From: Oscillospiraceae bacterium | GTDB taxonomy: Bacteria; Bacillota; Clostridia; Oscillospirales; Oscillospiraceae | Direction: 5' to 3' | Assembly (NCBI GenBank): GCA_016290695.1 | Contig: JAEEUX010000112.1 | Location: forward strand, 1 to 7,857 | Length of the DNA stretch: 7,857 bases | Part shown: piece after piece, positions 1-5,242 of the stretch | Numbering within the stretch: the first letter of the stretch is position 1 | Layout of the letters: each line of letters begins with the position of its first letter | Notes under the pieces: generated by a model | What the model saw: the letters and a program-made list of their open reading frames with translations, nothing else | Told to the model about the DNA's origin: nothing | The model's database searches: none | Position numbers and translations under genes: made by a program

Positions 1-573
1 TACTTCGCCATCGCTGCCGCCTGCGCCATCCCGAACGCCACCATGCGCGAGATACTCGCGGACGGCTCGCAGGCCTTCACGAAGGCGGCTGACCTTCTCA
101 CCACCAGGCAGCTTGACCGCCTCGTTGAAGTCTCCGCGCTTATCCGCGAGGCTTACGACTGGGCGCGCGGGCAGGACGTAATGGGCAACCCGAAGAGCGC
201 CGCCGAGGACTCTGACGGCTACATAGTCGAGCTTATGAACCTCCTCGAATGCACGGCGCAGCTCCCCGTTAACGCCGTGAGCGCCGTGAGCGGCATACCC
301 ATCGAAAAGCTCATGGCCGCGAAGCAGGAAATCACCACCGCGGGCAAAATCACTTCCCTCACGGACGAGGAAAAGCGTGGCCTCATGCTCATTCTTTTCC
401 GCTTCTACTATGCCCTTGACCGCGAGTATAATTTCCGCAAGCTGCTCCTGCCGCAGAACATGAGCTACGAAAAGCCCCTCTCCGCCTCCATCGCCGCCAA
501 TATCGGCAAGCAGAGCATGGGTCTTTTCTTCGACACGAGGTTCCCCAGCGACCCCGAGACCGTCCACCTGTGA
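1..573 (+). CDS. Hypothetical helical protein, 5'-truncated by window
   Basis: I do not recognise this protein. The reading frame is open from base 1, and the first internal ATG (base 43) has no Shine-Dalgarno sequence before it, so the gene almost certainly begins upstream of the window. About 190 residues are visible. They look soluble and mainly helical, with charged and aliphatic stretches, no obvious membrane segment and no catalytic motif I can name. The C-terminal part is richer in aromatics (FRFYYALDREYNF) and the protein ends in PSDPETVHL before TGA. It is convergent with the deaminase gene, and a repeat begins only 8 bases after its stop. That it is coding is well supported by the long open frame and GC-rich third positions; its function is unknown. 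Confidence 0.75.
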   Translation, partial: YFAIAAACAIPNATMREILADGSQAFTKAADLLTTRQLDRLVEVSALIREAYDWARGQDVMGNPKSAAEDSDGYIVELMNLLECTAQLPVNAVSAVSGIPIEKLMAAKQEITTAGKITSLTDEEKRGLMLILFRFYYALDREYNFRKLLLPQNMSYEKPLSASIAANIGKQSMGLFFDTRFPSDPETVHL

Positions 574-581
574 GCAGCGCC

Positions 582-630
582 TTTCGCTCCCCTTGGACAA
601 GGGGAGCTGTCAGCGAAGCTGACTGAGAGG
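582..630 (-). repeat. Intergenic double-hairpin repeat, copy R1 (inverted)
   Basis: This is a 49-bp unit, read on the minus strand. It starts CCTCTCA, then a GTCAGC/GCTGAC hairpin with loop TTC, one A, then a GCTCCCCTT/AAGGGGAGC hairpin, then GAAA. It differs from the commonest form by one base in the second loop. It lies between the stop of the upstream gene and a terminator-like hairpin, in a convergent gap. Six other copies occur in this window. There is no transposase and no clear target-site duplication. Confidence 0.85.
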
Positions 631-652
631 TGCAGATAAGTTCCTAAACAGA

Positions 653-688
653 GCGCCCTCGGCGGGAGAATGAACCCGCCGAAGGCGC
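653..688. terminator. Likely bidirectional terminator
   Basis: An inverted repeat has arms 653-666 and 675-688 (14 bp with one C-A mismatch) around an 8-base loop. On the plus strand it is followed by TTATATATTT. On the minus strand the downstream tract is poorer (CTGTTTAGG). It sits between two convergent genes, 80 bases after one stop and 25 bases after the other, which fits a shared terminator. It is stronger for the rightward transcript. Confidence 0.6.
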
Positions 689-712
689 TTATATATTTCC
701 GCCTTTTGCCGC

Positions 713-2104
713 TCAGCCGACGCGCGCGGCAAATTCCTCCCAAGCTCTTTCGAACGCGGCGACAAGCTCCGCCTTCCTCGCTTCACCCACGAAGGCGCGG
801 CGCAGGGAATTTACCGCGAGCTGCTTCAGCTCCGCCGCTCCGAAGCCCCAACAGGCGGCCGCGGCGAAAAAGTCGTCCGTCAGGGGCGTGATTTCCTGAT
901 ACGCCGGGTCGTCGGACGCAAGCACCATATCCACGCCGCGGCGGAAATACTCCACCGCCGGATGCGCGCGCAGGTCGGGGACGTAGCCGAGCGTCTGGTT
1001 ACTCATGGGGCAGACCTCCAGCGTCACGCCCGCGTCGCGGTAAGCGTCCAGAAGCGCGGGGCGGCGGTAAAGGTTCAGCCCGTGGCCGACGCGCTGAGCG
1101 CCGAGCAGCAGCGCGTCTATGAGGTTATCGCTTTCCGGCTCATGGCTCTCGCCCGCGTGGAGCGAAAGGCGCATCTCCGGCCAGCGCGCGCGAAGAAGCG
1201 CGAGCATTTCCTCATACTCGCCGAGCGGACGGCTCGCGTCCTCCTCGTTCACAAGGTCGATGCCGACGACGAATTCCTCCGGCGAAGCGGGGTCAAATTC
1301 GTCCTTCACCGTTTCATGCGCGTAAAGCGCGTTTTCCATGAGCATATCCGTAATATCCTGCGGCAGATGGCGGTACTTGAGCCCAGCGCCGAGGACGCGG
1401 GCGCTGAAATCGGGAAACTCGCGGCGAACTTCATAATACGCCTCACGGATTGCCTCGGCAGCCGCCCTCGCGTCCTCCTTCGAGCCGAAGAACAGATGCC
1501 GCAGCTCCGCGTGGCAAACCCCGTTTTCGCGCAGATAGCGGAAGGCCGCGCGGTAATAGTCCCCGAGCACTGCGGGCGACGTGCCGAGCGACATGTGGCG
1601 GTCAAAAAGCTTCTCGAACCAGTCCCAGATGCCCTCGTCGGGCGCTCTTCCCGTCACGCTCCATAGCTCGCGCAGCTCGGCGCGGGTCAGCTCGTCGATT
1701 TCCAGCGCGTGGGCGAGCTCCATGCGCCCATCCTCCGCGCCGAGCCTGTCCGACGCGAGATATAGCTTGCCGCGCTCCTCCGCGAGCGTACCCACGACAA
1801 CGTCGCGCCGCGCGGCTAGAAAGTCGATAAGCTCGTCCGGCGGCAGGACGGCGATGCTGTGCAGATGCAGGTCGGCGCCCTTCGGAAGCGCGCGGCAAAG
1901 CGCGTAAAGCCCGCTCTCGCGCAGCTTTTCATCCCACAAAACGGGCAGCGAGCCCGGTATCTGCCCGCCCAGCTCCGCGCGCAGCTCCTCCCTCAGCGCG
2001 GCGATGCGCGCGTCCAGCTTTTTCTCCGCTTCGCCCGGCTCGGGCAGCGCGCGGCGGCATTTCGCGGCGAGCGAGGCGCGTTTTTCGGCGTAATCTTTCG
2101 TCAT
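713..2104 (-). CDS. Adenosine deaminase-family metallohydrolase, ADGF/ADA2-like
   Basis: Probably hydrolyses adenosine (or a related purine nucleoside) to inosine and ammonia in purine salvage. Numbered from the chosen start, residues 77-82 read ADLHLH, giving metal ligands H80 and H82. LHAGES supplies H316 and catalytic E319, VGHG gives H341, and ASDDP gives D398 and D399. These are the canonical zinc and catalytic positions of the adenosine/AMP deaminase superfamily. The LPKGADLHLH context, the WDWFEKLF segment and the EVCPMSNQ...DLRAHP block resemble the ADGF/ADA2 branch more than classical ADA1 as I recall them. There is no signal peptide, so it is likely cytosolic. The N-terminal ~70 residues are charged and helical. 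Start: GGGAGG (2120-2115) is 1 nt from an ATG at 2113 but 10 nt from the in-frame ATG at 2104, so I chose 2104 (463 aa). The gene is divergent from the esterase pair. Exact substrate is uncertain. Confidence 0.88.
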   Translation of the reverse strand: MTKDYAEKRASLAAKCRRALPEPGEAEKKLDARIAALREELRAELGGQIPGSLPVLWDEKLRESGLYALCRALPKGADLHLHSIAVLPPDELIDFLAARRDVVVGTLAEERGKLYLASDRLGAEDGRMELAHALEIDELTRAELRELWSVTGRAPDEGIWDWFEKLFDRHMSLGTSPAVLGDYYRAAFRYLRENGVCHAELRHLFFGSKEDARAAAEAIREAYYEVRREFPDFSARVLGAGLKYRHLPQDITDMLMENALYAHETVKDEFDPASPEEFVVGIDLVNEEDASRPLGEYEEMLALLRARWPEMRLSLHAGESHEPESDNLIDALLLGAQRVGHGLNLYRRPALLDAYRDAGVTLEVCPMSNQTLGYVPDLRAHPAVEYFRRGVDMVLASDDPAYQEITPLTDDFFAAAACWGFGAAELKQLAVNSLRRAFVGEARKAELVAAFERAWEEFAARVG

Positions 2105-2155
2105 TTTTTGCATTCCTCCCGTTCCTGCGGATTATTTTTTCGTCAATTTGTCATA

Positions 2156-2165
2156 AAACCGGTTT
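2156..2165. promoter_or_regulatory. 10-bp palindrome in divergent promoter gap (possible operator)
   Basis: AAACCGGTTT is a perfect palindrome between the divergent deaminase and esterase genes. It overlaps the -35 hexamer of the rightward esterase promoter and lies between the possible -35 (TTAAGA) and -10 (TATGAC, 16-bp spacer) of a leftward promoter. The position suits a regulator acting on both transcripts, but ten bases is short and no regulator gene is nearby. Confidence 0.25.
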
Positions 2166-2191
2166 ACTCTTTCTTAATACCATGATACAAT
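2163..2191 (+). promoter_or_regulatory. Sigma-A-type promoter with extended -10 for the esterase operon
   Basis: A -35-like TTTACT (2163-2168) is separated by 17 bp from TACAAT (2186-2191). The -10 is preceded by TG at 2183-2184, giving an extended -10. The region is AT-rich in a GC-rich genome. Transcription would start near 2198, leaving an ~80-nt leader before the first esterase. Confidence 0.6.
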
Positions 2192-2232
2192 AAAAATAAA
2201 GAGCAAAAAACATTAAATACAGGAAGCGCCGC

Positions 2233-2274
2233 ATGATCCCGGCGCTGCCCAAAAAAAAGAAAGGACTGATTTAA
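2233..2274 (+). CDS. Possible 13-residue leader peptide upstream of esterase 1
   Basis: ATG at 2233 opens a 13-codon frame (MIPALPKKKKGLI) ending in TAA four bases before the esterase ATG. AGGA at 2221-2224 is 8 nt before this ATG. The esterase's own purine-rich site (AAAGGA, 2260-2265) lies inside the small frame, 13 nt from its ATG, which is long. Translation of the leader could therefore influence re-initiation at the esterase. Its ATG sits in the loop of a 7-bp hairpin (2225-2231/2240-2246). Four consecutive Lys codons include a run of eight A. It may equally be chance in a leader of this length. Confidence 0.3.
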   Translation: MIPALPKKKKGLI

Positions 2275-2278
2275 CAGC

Positions 2279-3169
2279 ATGGCATGGCTTCAGGTAAACT
2301 TTTTCTCCACCTCGCTCATGCACGGCGTACCGCTGAACGTCCTGCTCCCGGCGGAATACCTGCCCCCCGCGCAGCCGGGCGAGGAGGCTCCGGCGCTGCC
2401 GCGCTTCAAGACGCTCTACCTGCTCCACGGCTTCATGGGCGGGTATAACGACTGGCTGCACGGCACGCAGATAAACGAAATGGCGCAGCAGTTCGGCATC
2501 GCCGTCGTTATGCCCTCGGGCGACAATTCCTATTACGTCGACCAGCCGAAGAGCGGCCTGCGCTACGGCGAATTCGTCGGCAGGGAGCTTGTAGACTTCA
2601 CGCGCAGGATGTTCCCGCTCCTTTCGGATAAGCGTGAGGATACGCTCATCGGCGGCCTTTCGATGGGCGGCTACGGCGCAATGCGCGCCGCGCTGCGCTA
2701 CGGCGAGACCTTCGGCCACTGCATAGCCCTGTCCTCCGCCGTCCCCTCGGAAACGGCCAGGGGCGTTACCGACGAGCCGAACTATATCGGCGTAACGCGC
2801 AGCTTTTACGAGACGCTTTTCGGCGACCCCGACCACATCGAGGGCACGGATAACGACTGCGCGGAGCTTGCCCGCCGCATCCTCGCGGAAAATAAGCCCG
2901 CGCCGGACCTATACTTTGCCTGCGGCTACAACGACGCTCTCGGCGTTTATAACCGCCTCCTGCACGAAAAGTTCGAGAATATGGGCTTTAAGCACGTTTA
3001 TGAGGAGGGCCCCGGCACGCACGAATGGGCGTTCTGGAACCTGTTCCTCCGCCGCGGCCTGAGTCACGCGCTCGGCGCGCGCGATTTCAATTTCCAGAAC
3101 CCGTTCTGGGTGGATAATTACGACCCGAAGTACGACGTTATCGGCTCCGCCGGGAAGGAGGCAAATTAA
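2279..3169 (+). CDS. Esterase D-like alpha/beta-hydrolase (first of tandem pair)
   Basis: A serine esterase of the PF00756 (esterase D / S-formylglutathione hydrolase / tributyrin esterase) fold, 296 aa. It probably removes short acyl groups from small or carbohydrate esters in the cytoplasm; no signal peptide is present. TLYLLHG at residues 45-51 is the beta-strand and oxyanion-hole region. GLSMGG gives nucleophile S128 in the nucleophile elbow. YND gives the likely acid D219, and GPGTHEW gives catalytic H248. The C-terminus ends near a NPFWVDN motif shared with the downstream paralogue. The ATG at 2279 is supported by alignment of its N-terminus with the paralogue (MAWLQVNF versus MALIQCSF). 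It is the first gene after the divergent promoter. The physiological substrate cannot be read from the sequence. Confidence 0.9.
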   Translation: MAWLQVNFFSTSLMHGVPLNVLLPAEYLPPAQPGEEAPALPRFKTLYLLHGFMGGYNDWLHGTQINEMAQQFGIAVVMPSGDNSYYVDQPKSGLRYGEFVGRELVDFTRRMFPLLSDKREDTLIGGLSMGGYGAMRAALRYGETFGHCIALSSAVPSETARGVTDEPNYIGVTRSFYETLFGDPDHIEGTDNDCAELARRILAENKPAPDLYFACGYNDALGVYNRLLHEKFENMGFKHVYEEGPGTHEWAFWNLFLRRGLSHALGARDFNFQNPFWVDNYDPKYDVIGSAGKEAN

Positions 3170-4003
3170 ATGGCGCTCATTCAATGCTCTTTCGCCTCGA
3201 TGACCCTGCACAGGAACGTGAACTTTTTCGCAGTCGTCCCCGGCGACTTCATGTTCCCCATTCCGGGCGGCGCGCCCGCCCAGCCGCTCAAGACGCTGTA
3301 CCTCCTCCACGGCTACACCGGCTGCTCCGCCGACTGGCTGAAAAGCTCCGACATCGGCGACATTTCGCAGCAGTTCAACCTCGCGATAATCATGCCGGAC
3401 GGCGAGAACCACTTCTACGTCAACGATAAGCAGCGCGGCGACCTCTATTCCGATTACATCGGGCGCGAGCTTGTGGAGTTCACGCGCCGCGTGTTCCCGC
3501 TCTCCCGCAAGCGTGAGGATACGATAATCGGCGGCATCTCGATGGGCGGCTGCGGCGCGATAATCAACGGCCTGCGCTTCTGTGACACCTTCGGCCACGT
3601 CGTCGCGATAAGCCCCGCGCTCGTTTACGACGATTATAAGGAGGCGACGGACGCGCCGAACCCGCTCGGCCTCACGCGCGGCTACTATGAGTCCGTTTTC
3701 GGCCCCATCGAGAACATGACGGGAACGTATATCGACCCCGCGTGGTCGGCGAAGCACCAGAAGGAGGCCGGGAAGACCCTGCCCACGATTTATATGGCGA
3801 CGGGGCGCAACGACCGCCTGTGCATCCCCGCGCGCCGCCTCCATGAGGCATGGCAGGAGGCCGGAATCGACCACGTTTACGAGGAAGGCCCCGGCACGCA
3901 CGAGGCGATTTTCTTCTACCCCCACCTGCGCGGCGGCCTCGCCCGCATCCCCGGAATAGAAAGAATGCCCGAAATGCCGAACCCGTTCTGGATAGACGGC
4001 TGA
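3170..4003 (+). CDS. Esterase D-like alpha/beta-hydrolase (second of tandem pair)
   Basis: A 277-aa paralogue of the preceding esterase with the same fold and triad. TLYLLHG is at residues 42-48, GISMGG gives nucleophile S124, TGRND gives the likely acid D215, and GPGTHE gives H244. Long blocks are shared with the first copy, such as IGREL-V-FTRR-FPL and KREDT-IGG. The pair differ in the loop after the nucleophile (GYGAM versus GCGAI), in the insert near residues 21-41 and in the C-terminal tail, so substrate preferences probably differ. Its ATG abuts the TAA of the first gene. An excellent AAGGAGG (3155-3161, spacing 8) lies within the end of that gene, so the two are co-transcribed and likely translationally coupled. 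A strong terminator follows. Confidence 0.9.
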   Translation: MALIQCSFASMTLHRNVNFFAVVPGDFMFPIPGGAPAQPLKTLYLLHGYTGCSADWLKSSDIGDISQQFNLAIIMPDGENHFYVNDKQRGDLYSDYIGRELVEFTRRVFPLSRKREDTIIGGISMGGCGAIINGLRFCDTFGHVVAISPALVYDDYKEATDAPNPLGLTRGYYESVFGPIENMTGTYIDPAWSAKHQKEAGKTLPTIYMATGRNDRLCIPARRLHEAWQEAGIDHVYEEGPGTHEAIFFYPHLRGGLARIPGIERMPEMPNPFWIDG

Positions 4004-4023
4004 GACAATAGAAAACAACAAAA

Positions 4024-4062
4024 ACTGCGCCGCGCAAAAAAGCTGCGGCGCAGTAATTTTTT
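4024..4062 (+). terminator. Rho-independent terminator of the esterase operon
   Basis: Ten perfectly paired bases (ACTGCGCCGC at 4024-4033 with GCGGCGCAGT at 4045-4054) surround an A-rich loop. AA and six T residues (4057-4062) follow. It begins 21 bases after the second esterase stop. Confidence 0.9.
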
Positions 4063-4086
4063 GAAGAAGCCCCAGGCCGCACCCTT

Positions 4087-4145
4087 TTTCGCTCCCCTTG
4101 GATAAGGGGAGCTGGCTCGGAGGCGCAGCCGACGAGACTGAGAGG
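4087..4145 (-). repeat. Intergenic double-hairpin repeat, copy R2 (inverted, variant stem)
   Basis: Minus-strand copy of the repeat family with CCTCTCAGTC, the GCTCCCCTT/AAGGGGAGC hairpin and GAAA conserved. The first hairpin is replaced by a longer different stem pairing CTCG with CGAG and GGC with GCC. Pairing is kept while sequence differs. It lies just after the esterase terminator. Confidence 0.8.
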
Positions 4146-4196
4146 TGGAAGGTAACGCGAGAGCAGAACCAATATGGTTGATGCAAAACCGCTTAC

Positions 4197-4246
4197 CCCT
4201 CAGTCACGGCTGACACCGTGACAGCTCCCCTATGAGGAGAGCAAAA
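4197..4246 (+). repeat. Intergenic double-hairpin repeat, copy R3 (variant)
   Basis: Plus-strand copy with a changed first stem (GTCACGG pairing with CCGTGAC) and a degraded second stem (GCTCCCCT versus AGGAGAGC). It is followed by a CGCGC-type GC hairpin, as in R6 and R7. The upstream flank (AACCAATATGGTT, GATGCA, ACCGCT) resembles the flank of R4, so the full duplicated unit is about 100-110 bp. Confidence 0.75.
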
Positions 4247-4305
4247 CGCGCTGCGCGCGGGGTGCGGGAGGAACCATAGTGATGCACACCGCTCTCCACC
4301 CTCGA

Positions 4306-4354
4306 CCTCTCAGTCAGCTTCGCTGACAGCTCCCCTTATCCAAGGGGAGCGAAA
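4306..4354 (+). repeat. Intergenic double-hairpin repeat, copy R4 (consensus)
   Basis: Consensus 49-bp copy: GTCAGC/GCTGAC stem, GCTCCCCTT/AAGGGGAGC stem with loop ATCC, then GAAA. It shares the preceding CACCCTCGA-like flank with R7 (ACCCTCGA). Its 3' end is partly duplicated: CAAGGGGAGCGAAAGCGCC at 4341-4359 recurs at 4367-4385, a 26-bp offset. Confidence 0.88.
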
Positions 4355-4406
4355 GCGCCTGCGGCGCAAGGGGAGCGAAAGCGCCCCACATATAAGAGAC
4401 AACAAA

Positions 4407-4432
4407 CGCCCAAAGCCAAAAGGCTTTGGGCG
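4407..4432 (-). terminator. Probable rpsT terminator
   Basis: A perfect 11-bp stem (CGCCCAAAGCC at 4407-4417 with 4422-4432) has an AAAA loop. It lies 86 bases beyond the rpsT stop. The minus-strand tract after it, TTTGTTGTCTC, is only moderately T-rich; the plus-strand tract AATTTGTGTT is similar, so it may work in both directions. Bases 4433-4518 hold nothing else I can identify. Confidence 0.6.
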
Positions 4433-4518
4433 AATTTGTGTTCCGACGATGTATCAGCGCGGCACGGCATAATCCCGGCGCACAGGCTGCGGCGGGAACT
4501 TAGCGGCGGCGCTTAAGA

Positions 4519-4779
4519 TTACATAGCGTTCAAGGACAGGGTGAGCCTGCTCTTCTTATGGGCAGCGTTATTCTTGTGGATAAGACCCTTGACGGCTGCC
4601 TTATCAATAGCCTTGACGGCTACCTTATAAGCTTCTGCGGCGGCTGCCTTATCGCCATTGGCGACGGCGGCGTCAAACTTCTTGAGGTCGGTCTTAAGAG
4701 CGGTCTTCTTTGCCTTGTTGACGGCTGCGGCTGCTCTGGAAAGCTCTACTCTCTTGGATGCGGACTTTATATTGGGCAA
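4519..4779 (-). CDS. rpsT: 30S ribosomal protein S20 (TTG start)
   Basis: S20 is a primary binding protein of the 16S rRNA 5' domain in the small subunit. The protein is a Lys/Ala-rich helical bundle. It starts PNIKSASKRVELSRAA after the initiator, with AVNKAKKTALKTDLKKF in the middle and KGLIHKNNAAHKKSRLTLSLNAM at the end, all typical of bacterial S20. Length is 86 aa, normal for the family. Start choice: GGAGGTGA (4792-4785) is a full anti-SD complement 8 nt upstream of TTG at 4779, and the family normally begins MPNIKSA. An in-frame GTG at 4788 overlaps that SD and cannot be the start. The gene is monocistronic, with its own promoter and a structured leader. Confidence 0.95.
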   Translation of the reverse strand: MPNIKSASKRVELSRAAAAVNKAKKTALKTDLKKFDAAVANGDKAAAAEAYKVAVKAIDKAAVKGLIHKNNAAHKKSRLTLSLNAM

Positions 4780-4784
4780 AATAC

Positions 4785-4793
4785 TCACCTCCC
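4785..4793 (-). promoter_or_regulatory. rpsT ribosome binding site that fixes the TTG start
   Basis: GGGAGGTGA on the minus strand matches the 16S 3' end over GGAGGTGA. Spacing from GGAGG to TTG is 8 nt, against overlap with the upstream GTG. It lies 11 nt beyond the 3' arm of the leader's closing stem, so that stem is placed to affect ribosome access. Confidence 0.8.
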
Positions 4794-4804
4794 TTTCGTT
4801 CAGA

Positions 4805-4886
4805 CTGTCAGAAAAATGCGGCTGCAGGCGGCGAAAATCGCTCTCCGTGCCGCCTCTTCCGAGGCGCTTCCGCCCTTTTCTGACAG
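4805..4886 (-). promoter_or_regulatory. Structured rpsT leader RNA (candidate autoregulatory element)
   Basis: The predicted transcript leader is closed by a perfect 11-bp stem, CTGTCAGAAAA (4886-4876) with TTTTCTGACAG (4815-4805). It is extended by a wobble, a mismatch and GCGG/CCGC (4873-4870 with 4821-4818). Inside are a hairpin CGCCTC/GAGGCG (4866-4861/4856-4851) with a GGAA tetraloop of GNRA type and a hairpin GCGA/TCGC (4841-4838/4834-4831). An alternative pairing, GGCGGC (4854-4849) with GCCGCC (4832-4827), excludes both inner hairpins. The compact multi-branched shape between promoter and SD is what ribosomal-protein leaders usually look like. I know of no described S20 leader in Bacillota that this matches, but cannot search. 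Function is inferred. Confidence 0.5.
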
Positions 4887-4929
4887 CCTGCTTGCTGCCG
4901 AAGAATAGTCTATCCCCGTGCAGATGATA

Positions 4930-4958
4930 ATTTTAGCATTAGTTGCGCGAAAAATCAA
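4930..4958 (-). promoter_or_regulatory. Sigma-A-type promoter of rpsT
   Basis: On the minus strand, TTGATT (4958-4953), a 17-bp spacer and TAAAAT (4935-4930). TGC directly precedes the -10, giving an extended -10. A-tracts and a 7-bp inverted repeat (4963-4969/4980-4986) lie just upstream of the -35, like an UP-type region. The start would be near 4923-4925, giving a leader of about 145 nt before the TTG. Confidence 0.8.
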
Positions 4959-5076
4959 GCTGTTTTTCCACTTTTTTGAGGAAAAATATTTGCGCCCGGG
5001 AAAAGCATACAATATCATGCGTTCCTCCGCGCCGATACGCTATATATAGATGCGTGGAACTTGTATCGTTCGGTAG

Positions 5077-5098
5077 GGAACGCCGTCCCCGGCGTTCC
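5077..5098. repeat. GC-rich hairpin, GGAACGCCG inverted repeat
   Basis: Perfect 9-bp arms (5077-5085 and 5090-5098) surround a TCCC loop. No T tract follows on either side, so it is not a standard terminator. It sits next to repeat R5 and may be part of a different short palindromic repeat family; it has no second copy in this window. Confidence 0.5.
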
Positions 5099-5110
5099 GC
5101 TGAATTACGA

Positions 5111-5159
5111 CCTCTCAGTCAGCTTCGCTGACAGCTCCCCTTATCGAAGGGGAGCGAAA
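5111..5159 (+). repeat. Intergenic double-hairpin repeat, copy R5
   Basis: 49-bp copy identical to the R4 form except for one base in the second hairpin loop (ATCG instead of ATCC). It is the first of two copies 65 bp apart in the gap between the DUF554 gene and rpsT. Confidence 0.87.
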
Positions 5160-5175
5160 AGCTGCGGCGGGTTTA

Positions 5176-5227
5176 CCTCTCAGTCTCGGGCTTCGCCCGA
5201 GCCAGCTCCCCTACAAGGGGAGCGAAA
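5176..5227 (+). repeat. Intergenic double-hairpin repeat, copy R6 (compensatory stem)
   Basis: CCTCTCAGT is kept. The first hairpin is CTCGGGC/GCCCGAG with loop TTC, replacing the GTCAGC stem at every position but with pairing intact. The second stem is GCTCCCCT/AGGGGAGC with loop ACA. A CGCGC/GCGCG hairpin with loop TTC follows at 5229-5241. On the minus strand, the direction of the upstream DUF554 gene, that hairpin is followed by TTTT. Confidence 0.85.
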
Positions 5228-5242
5228 ACGCGCTTCGCGCGG

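Noticed and set aside
465..743. Open frame whose translation includes LSVSFADSSP
   Set aside because: This is the intergenic repeat translated. The same peptide-like words appear in frames over R5 and R7, and the frame overlaps two real genes.
962..1666. Long plus-strand open frame inside the deaminase gene
   Set aside because: Antisense shadow of a GC-rich gene with clear catalytic motifs on the minus strand; no ribosome site and no recognisable protein.
2225..2246. 7-bp hairpin in the esterase leader as a terminator
   Set aside because: It is followed on the plus strand by a run of A rather than T; better seen as a leader structure around the small ORF's ATG.
2909..4186. 425-codon minus-strand open frame over both esterases
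   Set aside because: It is antisense to two enzymes with intact catalytic triads and is read from within repeat sequence; typical of high-GC third-position bias.
4087..4385. CRISPR-like array
   Set aside because: Copies are in both orientations, irregularly spaced, variable in sequence and without uniform spacers or cas genes.
4063..4400. Insertion sequence remnant
   Set aside because: No transposase fragment in any frame, and no matching terminal inverted repeats or target duplications; only short hairpin repeats are seen.
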